From the NCBI GenBank assembly GCA_016199665.1, contig JACQGG010000095.1:1-18805 (forward strand): 18,805 nucleotides of DNA, read 5' to 3'. The first letter of the stretch is position 1; each line of letters begins with the position of its first letter. The notes under the pieces are model-generated. The model made no database searches. It had not been told where the DNA came from and saw only the letters and a program-made list of their open reading frames with translations. The DNA is from Acidobacteriota bacterium (lineage in GTDB: Bacteria; Acidobacteriota; UBA6911; JACQSX01). Below are positions 15,357 to 18,805 of the stretch, in pieces. The translations under genes and the position numbers were made by a program.

Positions 15357-15404
15357 TGTCGCGCTGGCAACAAAGGGTTGCGTATTTGCCGAACGCGACA
15401 CTAG
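15353..15404. repeat. 52-bp palindromic element overlapping a stop codon
   Basis: CTAGTGTCGCG (15353-15363) and CGCGACACTAG (15394-15404) are perfect 11-bp inverted repeats. Inside are GGCAA (15366-15370) and TTGCC (15386-15390), or alternatively GCAAC/GTTGC (15367-15371/15377-15381). The left arm contains the TAG stop of the glycosyltransferase gene. There is no T-run after it. It may be a small non-autonomous element, or an RNA hairpin that limits read-through or protects the upstream message inside the operon. Confidence 0.8.
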
Positions 15405-15506
15405 ATTTCGCTGTGCCTGCCGGCGCAGTTCCCTGTTCAGTAGAAATGACGGCAACAGGCGCCCGGCGAGCAGGGAATTGGGCGCCGGCCGCCGTGAGGC
15501 CATTCC

Positions 15507-16205
15507 GTGAGGGTCTCGGTCATCATCCCCGTCCTCAACGAGCGCGACTGCCTGCCGGCAGGACTGGCGGCTCTGGCCGGCCAGCCCTGGGTCCATGAGG
15601 TGATCGTTGTCGACGGCGGCAGCAGCGACGGCACGCGGGAGTGGCTCGCCGGGCAGCCCGCCATTGTCGTGATCGATTCAGTCGGGGGAAAAGGGAACCA
15701 GATCAATGCAGGCGCGCGGACGTCCTCCGGGGACGTCCTGCTTCTGCTTCATGCCGACTGCCTTCTTCCCACGGATGCAGGCGTGCGGCTGGGCGAAGCC
15801 CTGAAGGATGAAGCGGTCTCGGCGGGATGCTTTTGCGTGCAGTTTTCAGAGACGCGCCCTCGCTCGCTGCGCGCGGTTGCTGCGGGCATCAATATGCGCA
15901 CCCGGCTGAGCCGCACCGCCACGGGCGACCAGGCGATTTTTGTCCGCCGGCGGGCTTTCGATCAGGCCGGGGGCTGCCCGGATTGGCCTTTGTTTGAAGA
16001 CGTCGATCTGGTGCGGCGCATCAAACGGTTCGGCCGGTTTCGTGTCATTCCTTCCCGCGTGACGCTCTCGCCGCGACGCTACCTCTGCCGGGGTGTCTTC
16101 CGCACCGCTCTGCTCATTCTGCTGCTGCGTCTTGGATTCTGGGCCGGCATTTCCCCTTTCACGCTGCGAAAGTGGTTTCTCGACGTGCGGTCCGATCTGC
16201 AATAA
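15507..16205 (+). CDS. TIGR04283-type arsenosugar biosynthesis glycosyltransferase (GT2 fold)
   Basis: A 232-residue family-2-type glycosyltransferase. The N-terminus VSVIIPVLNERDCL (3-16), EVIVVDGGSSDGT (31-43), KGNQINAGA (62-70) and LLHADCLLP (80-88) give the nucleotide-sugar site, with HAD in place of the usual DxD. GDQAIFVRRRAF and PLFEDVDLVRRI (159-170) form the acceptor/catalytic region with the ED pair. A hydrophobic stretch at ~203-216 may anchor it to the membrane. The GTG at 15507 has GAGG 7 nt upstream. The gap of 150 bp to the previous gene holds a palindromic element, so co-transcription with arsS is likely but could be modulated. The family name is tied to ArsS clusters; the substrate is inferred. 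Confidence 0.88.
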   Translation: MRVSVIIPVLNERDCLPAGLAALAGQPWVHEVIVVDGGSSDGTREWLAGQPAIVVIDSVGGKGNQINAGARTSSGDVLLLLHADCLLPTDAGVRLGEALKDEAVSAGCFCVQFSETRPRSLRAVAAGINMRTRLSRTATGDQAIFVRRRAFDQAGGCPDWPLFEDVDLVRRIKRFGRFRVIPSRVTLSPRRYLCRGVFRTALLILLLRLGFWAGISPFTLRKWFLDVRSDLQ

Positions 16206-16314
16206 CCTGAAAATAGCCCGTTATGGATACCGCTTTGTAACTCTTCTATTTGGCACGCCCGGGCGCGCGGCGCAAATCTTCTTAACTTCCAACAAGAAGT
16301 GATAGACTTTCGCG

Positions 16315-18546
16315 ATGCTCCCTTCCATTTGCAGACTGGCCGGGCGACCGGGTTATGTTTCATTCAAGCCGCTCCTCCTGATGATGCCGGCTTTGCTGGC
16401 TAGCCTGGCCTTCGTAACGCCCTTGCTGGGGCAGGAACCGCACCAAAATGCCAGGACTGCCCAAGCCTTTCGAGTAGAGAACAAGCCTAAGATTGATGGG
16501 AACCTGAATGAAGCCGTTTGGGCAGCCGTCATTGCTTCCGCCAGCGGCTTCCGCCAGAAGGAGCCCCACGAAGCCGAGCCCTCCAGCGAGAACACGGAAA
16601 TCAAGATTATCTACGACGATGAGAGCCTCTACTTTGGAATCACCTGCTATGATTCCGAACCGGATAAGATCCGGGCTACCGAACTGCGCCGCGATAATGA
16701 GCTGAGCAGCGACGACAGCGTCTGGATCATTCTGGATACCTTTCACGACCATCGCAACTCATTCCTCTTCAAGACCAATCCCCTGGGGACGAAGTTTGAT
16801 GCCCAGGTCACCGATGAGGGGAAAGACTTGAATCCGCAGTGGGATGAAAAATGGGAGGTCCGCGCCAGGATAAATGACCTGGGCTGGACGGCTGAAATAG
16901 AGATACCTTTCAAGACGCTGCGAGTCATTGACAAAAAGGAGCAGACCTGGGGCATTGACTTTAAAAGAGTGGTCGTAAGAAAAAACGAGGAAGCGCTCTG
17001 GTCAAACTACGACCGGGATTTCAAATTTGAGGACGTATCCAAAGCCGGCCATTTGAGAGGACTGGATAACATCCAAAAAGGGTTAAAGCTCCGGATCAAG
17101 CCTTTCGTGATAGCGGGCGTGTCGAGTCTGTCCCGGGAAGGGAAGTCAGAAACAGACAACCGGTCGGAGGGGGGATTGGAAATTCTCAAGTACCGGATCA
17201 CCCCCAGCCTCTCTGCCGATTTTACGTTCAATACCGACTTTGCCCAGACGGAAGTGGACCAAGTGGTGATTAACTTGACTCGCTTCCCCCTGTTCTTTCC
17301 TGAGAAGCGCGAGTTTTTTCTGGAGGGCGCCGGCATATTTCAATTCAGCACCGAAAAGGATCGGAGAGGTGTGCCGGATTTCAAGTTTTTCCACAGCCGC
17401 AGAATCGGTCTTTCCCCCAATGGGGAAGTGATACCCATTATCGGCGGGGCAAGAGTTGCCGGCAAGTTAAAGGGACTGAGTCTTGGCCTTTTAAGTATGC
17501 AGACCGACGACTTTAAAGATATCCCTGGAAGCAACTTTTCCGTTTTGAGAATCAAGAGGGATATTTTCTCCAGATCCAGCATCGGGGTGATGGTGACCAA
17601 TCGTCAATCCCGCCGCAAGGATGATTTTAACCGCGTTTACGGCCTGGACGCCAACCTGGTGTTTTTGGAGAACCTGCGCGTGGGGAGCTTTCTGGCAAAG
17701 TCCCAATCTCCGGAAGTCACCGAGGGAGACTGGACCTATGGAACGGAGGCGAACTACGAAACGGATTCCTGGCTTCTGGAAGGGGCCCATATCGTGATTC
17801 GCGAAAATTTTAATCCGGAGATTGGATTTGTGAGAAGAAAGGACATCGACAAGAACTTCACCCGGATTGGAATTAAACCGCGTCCGCGAATCGAGTGGAT
17901 CCGGCAGTTGATTCTGAGTACCCGCTTCGATTATCACACCGACCACGAAGGCGTTCTGCAGAACAGAACCCATCACTTCTTTACCCTGGAGACGAGATTT
18001 GAAAGTGGAGACTTGCTTCGAATCGATAACCACAGGACGCTGGAGCGTCTGGACAGGCGATTTGAGATCCGGCCCGGGCTGTTCATACCTGCAGGAACAT
18101 ACCGGGGCAGGGACGTTTCTTTGCAGTTGGATCTGAACTCAAGAAGGAAAGTCGCGGGACAGTTGGGCTTCGCCCAGGAGAGCGGGTTCTACCGGGGCAG
18201 CCGGATTTCTTTTGATGTCAACCCTCGCTTTCGCTTGTCGGAGCAGCTCTCGTTCGACGCCGGGTACGGTTTTAACGATGTTCAATTGCCCCAGGGTGAT
18301 TTTCGCGCCAACCTGCTCAACAGCGTGATCAACTATTCATTAAACAACCGGTGGCTTGCCAGCACCATGATTCAGTACAACAGTGCCGACAAGCTGTTCA
18401 ATCTGAATTTCCGGCTCAATCATATTTTCAGATCGAGCGACAATGTTTTCCTCGTGTATAATGAAAGCAGAAGCCGGAGCGATGTACAAGGCAGGCGGAC
18501 GGACAGATCTATTCTGGTCAAGGTGACTTATTCGTTCGACTTTTAG
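16315..18546 (+). CDS. DUF5916 outer-membrane protein with CBM9-like N-terminal domain
   Basis: A complete 743-residue protein. The signal peptide occupies about residues 15-39 (hydrophobic run LLLMMPALLASLAFVTP, then LLGQ). A CBM9-like domain follows at ~48-240, with KPKIDGNLNEAVW, SLYFGITCYDSEPDKIRA, WIILDTFHDHRNSF and EIEIPFKTLRV. The conserved LTRFPLFFPEKREFFLEGAG segment marks the start of the C-terminal beta-barrel, which ends in KVTYSFDF with a terminal Phe. It is a paralog of the partial gene at 1-1048. The ATG at 16315 has only a weak ribosome binding site; ATGs at 16381/16384 are alternatives. Its function is unknown; outer-membrane localisation is inferred from signal peptide, barrel and last residue. 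It starts 109 bp after the arsenosugar operon and need not belong to it. Confidence 0.88.
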   Translation: MLPSICRLAGRPGYVSFKPLLLMMPALLASLAFVTPLLGQEPHQNARTAQAFRVENKPKIDGNLNEAVWAAVIASASGFRQKEPHEAEPSSENTEIKIIYDDESLYFGITCYDSEPDKIRATELRRDNELSSDDSVWIILDTFHDHRNSFLFKTNPLGTKFDAQVTDEGKDLNPQWDEKWEVRARINDLGWTAEIEIPFKTLRVIDKKEQTWGIDFKRVVVRKNEEALWSNYDRDFKFEDVSKAGHLRGLDNIQKGLKLRIKPFVIAGVSSLSREGKSETDNRSEGGLEILKYRITPSLSADFTFNTDFAQTEVDQVVINLTRFPLFFPEKREFFLEGAGIFQFSTEKDRRGVPDFKFFHSRRIGLSPNGEVIPIIGGARVAGKLKGLSLGLLSMQTDDFKDIPGSNFSVLRIKRDIFSRSSIGVMVTNRQSRRKDDFNRVYGLDANLVFLENLRVGSFLAKSQSPEVTEGDWTYGTEANYETDSWLLEGAHIVIRENFNPEIGFVRRKDIDKNFTRIGIKPRPRIEWIRQLILSTRFDYHTDHEGVLQNRTHHFFTLETRFESGDLLRIDNHRTLERLDRRFEIRPGLFIPAGTYRGRDVSLQLDLNSRRKVAGQLGFAQESGFYRGSRISFDVNPRFRLSEQLSFDAGYGFNDVQLPQGDFRANLLNSVINYSLNNRWLASTMIQYNSADKLFNLNFRLNHIFRSSDNVFLVYNESRSRSDVQGRRTDRSILVKVTYSFDF

Positions 18547-18785
18547 TTCCTGAACGCGCAGACTCTGCGCCCCGGGTGTAGCAAGGTGGTAACTTCTTTT
18601 TTTGCAAAGATCTTGTCGCCGAACCTGCCGTCTCTGCGAAGACTCTGCGATCTCTGCGTCTCTGCGTTGCTCGTCACCCTTGTTCAACGCAGAGTCGCAG
18701 AGATCGCGGAGAAGTCGCAGAGATGGCGATCTTGGGCTTACCTGACACGGGAGCGCTCTGGGCTGAAGCGCTGAGAGGAGAAAAA
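18547..18785. repeat. AACGCAGAG-family repeats, copies 3 (-) and 4 (+), forming a long hairpin
   Basis: Copy 3 reads on the minus strand from 18669 back to ~18556 and contains both blocks seen at 1565-1740. Copy 4 is the plus-strand head at 18685-18722. The two heads face each other: 18632-18669 and 18685-18722 pair at 33 of 38 positions around a 15-nt loop. A smaller perfect hairpin GCGCAG-act-CTGCGC lies at 18556-18570, right after the DUF5916 stop. No gene is seen between 18547 and 18785. Confidence 0.75.
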
Positions 18786-18805
18786 ATGAACAAGAAGTGC
18801 AGGCA
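18786..18805 (+). CDS. Start of a further gene (partial, 3' off window)
   Basis: ATG at 18786 follows GAGAGGAGAAAAA, a strong ribosome binding site, and reads MNKKCR before the window ends. The lysine-rich start would suit a signal peptide, but six codons are too few to identify a product. Confidence 0.55.

Overview
The window looks like chromosomal DNA of a GC-rich, Gram-negative soil-type bacterium, most probably an Acidobacteriota member. The reasons are a 1,063-residue TonB-dependent receptor with an N-terminal carboxypeptidase-regulatory-like domain, two DUF5916 outer-membrane proteins, secreted Amidohydro_3 enzymes, clear Shine-Dalgarno sites and many short dispersed intergenic repeats. 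The taxonomic call is an inference from family content; there is no rRNA or other marker gene here. I see no tRNA, rRNA, CRISPR array, transposase or phage gene.

Layout. 1-1048 (-): 5' part of a DUF5916 gene running off the left edge. 1216-1764: a coding fragment and copies of an AACGCAGAG-type dispersed repeat. 1765-6899 (-): a two-gene operon, a secreted amidohydrolase followed after 20 bp by the TonB-dependent receptor. 6900-7445: intergenic, with one copy of a 150-bp dispersed repeat and a TATAAT box. 7446-8645 (+): an isoprenylcysteine-methyltransferase-like membrane protein. It is flanked by a second, inverted copy of the 150-bp repeat. 8980-9777 (-): a DUF1330 gene, a 27-bp tandem repeat and the 3' remnant of an aldo/keto reductase gene. 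9831-11732 (-): a second secreted amidohydrolase paralogous to the first. 11997-12743 (-): a GrdB-related gene with an in-frame UGA, read here as selenocysteine. 12881-16205 (+), divergent from it: ArsS, a VTT-domain membrane protein and two glycosyltransferases, the core of an arsenosugar-biosynthesis operon. 16315-18546 (+): a complete DUF5916 protein. 18547-18805: repeat-rich DNA with a long hairpin, then the first codons of a further gene.

How the parts work together. The receptor/amidohydrolase pair suggests outer-membrane capture of a ligand and periplasmic processing, but both amidohydrolases have lost residues expected of the metal site, so hydrolysis is not assured. The arsenosugar operon has the radical SAM enzyme and both partner glycosyltransferases but no ArsM methyltransferase in view.

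The most notable single object is the divergently transcribed selenoprotein candidate. An in-frame UGA sits at a UxxC motif. It is followed, with its loop 19 nt downstream, by a GC-rich stem-loop that fits my recollection of the bacterial SECIS rules. The rest of the interest is in the repeat families, several of which start at or next to stop codons and one of which marks the break point of the truncated aldo/keto reductase.
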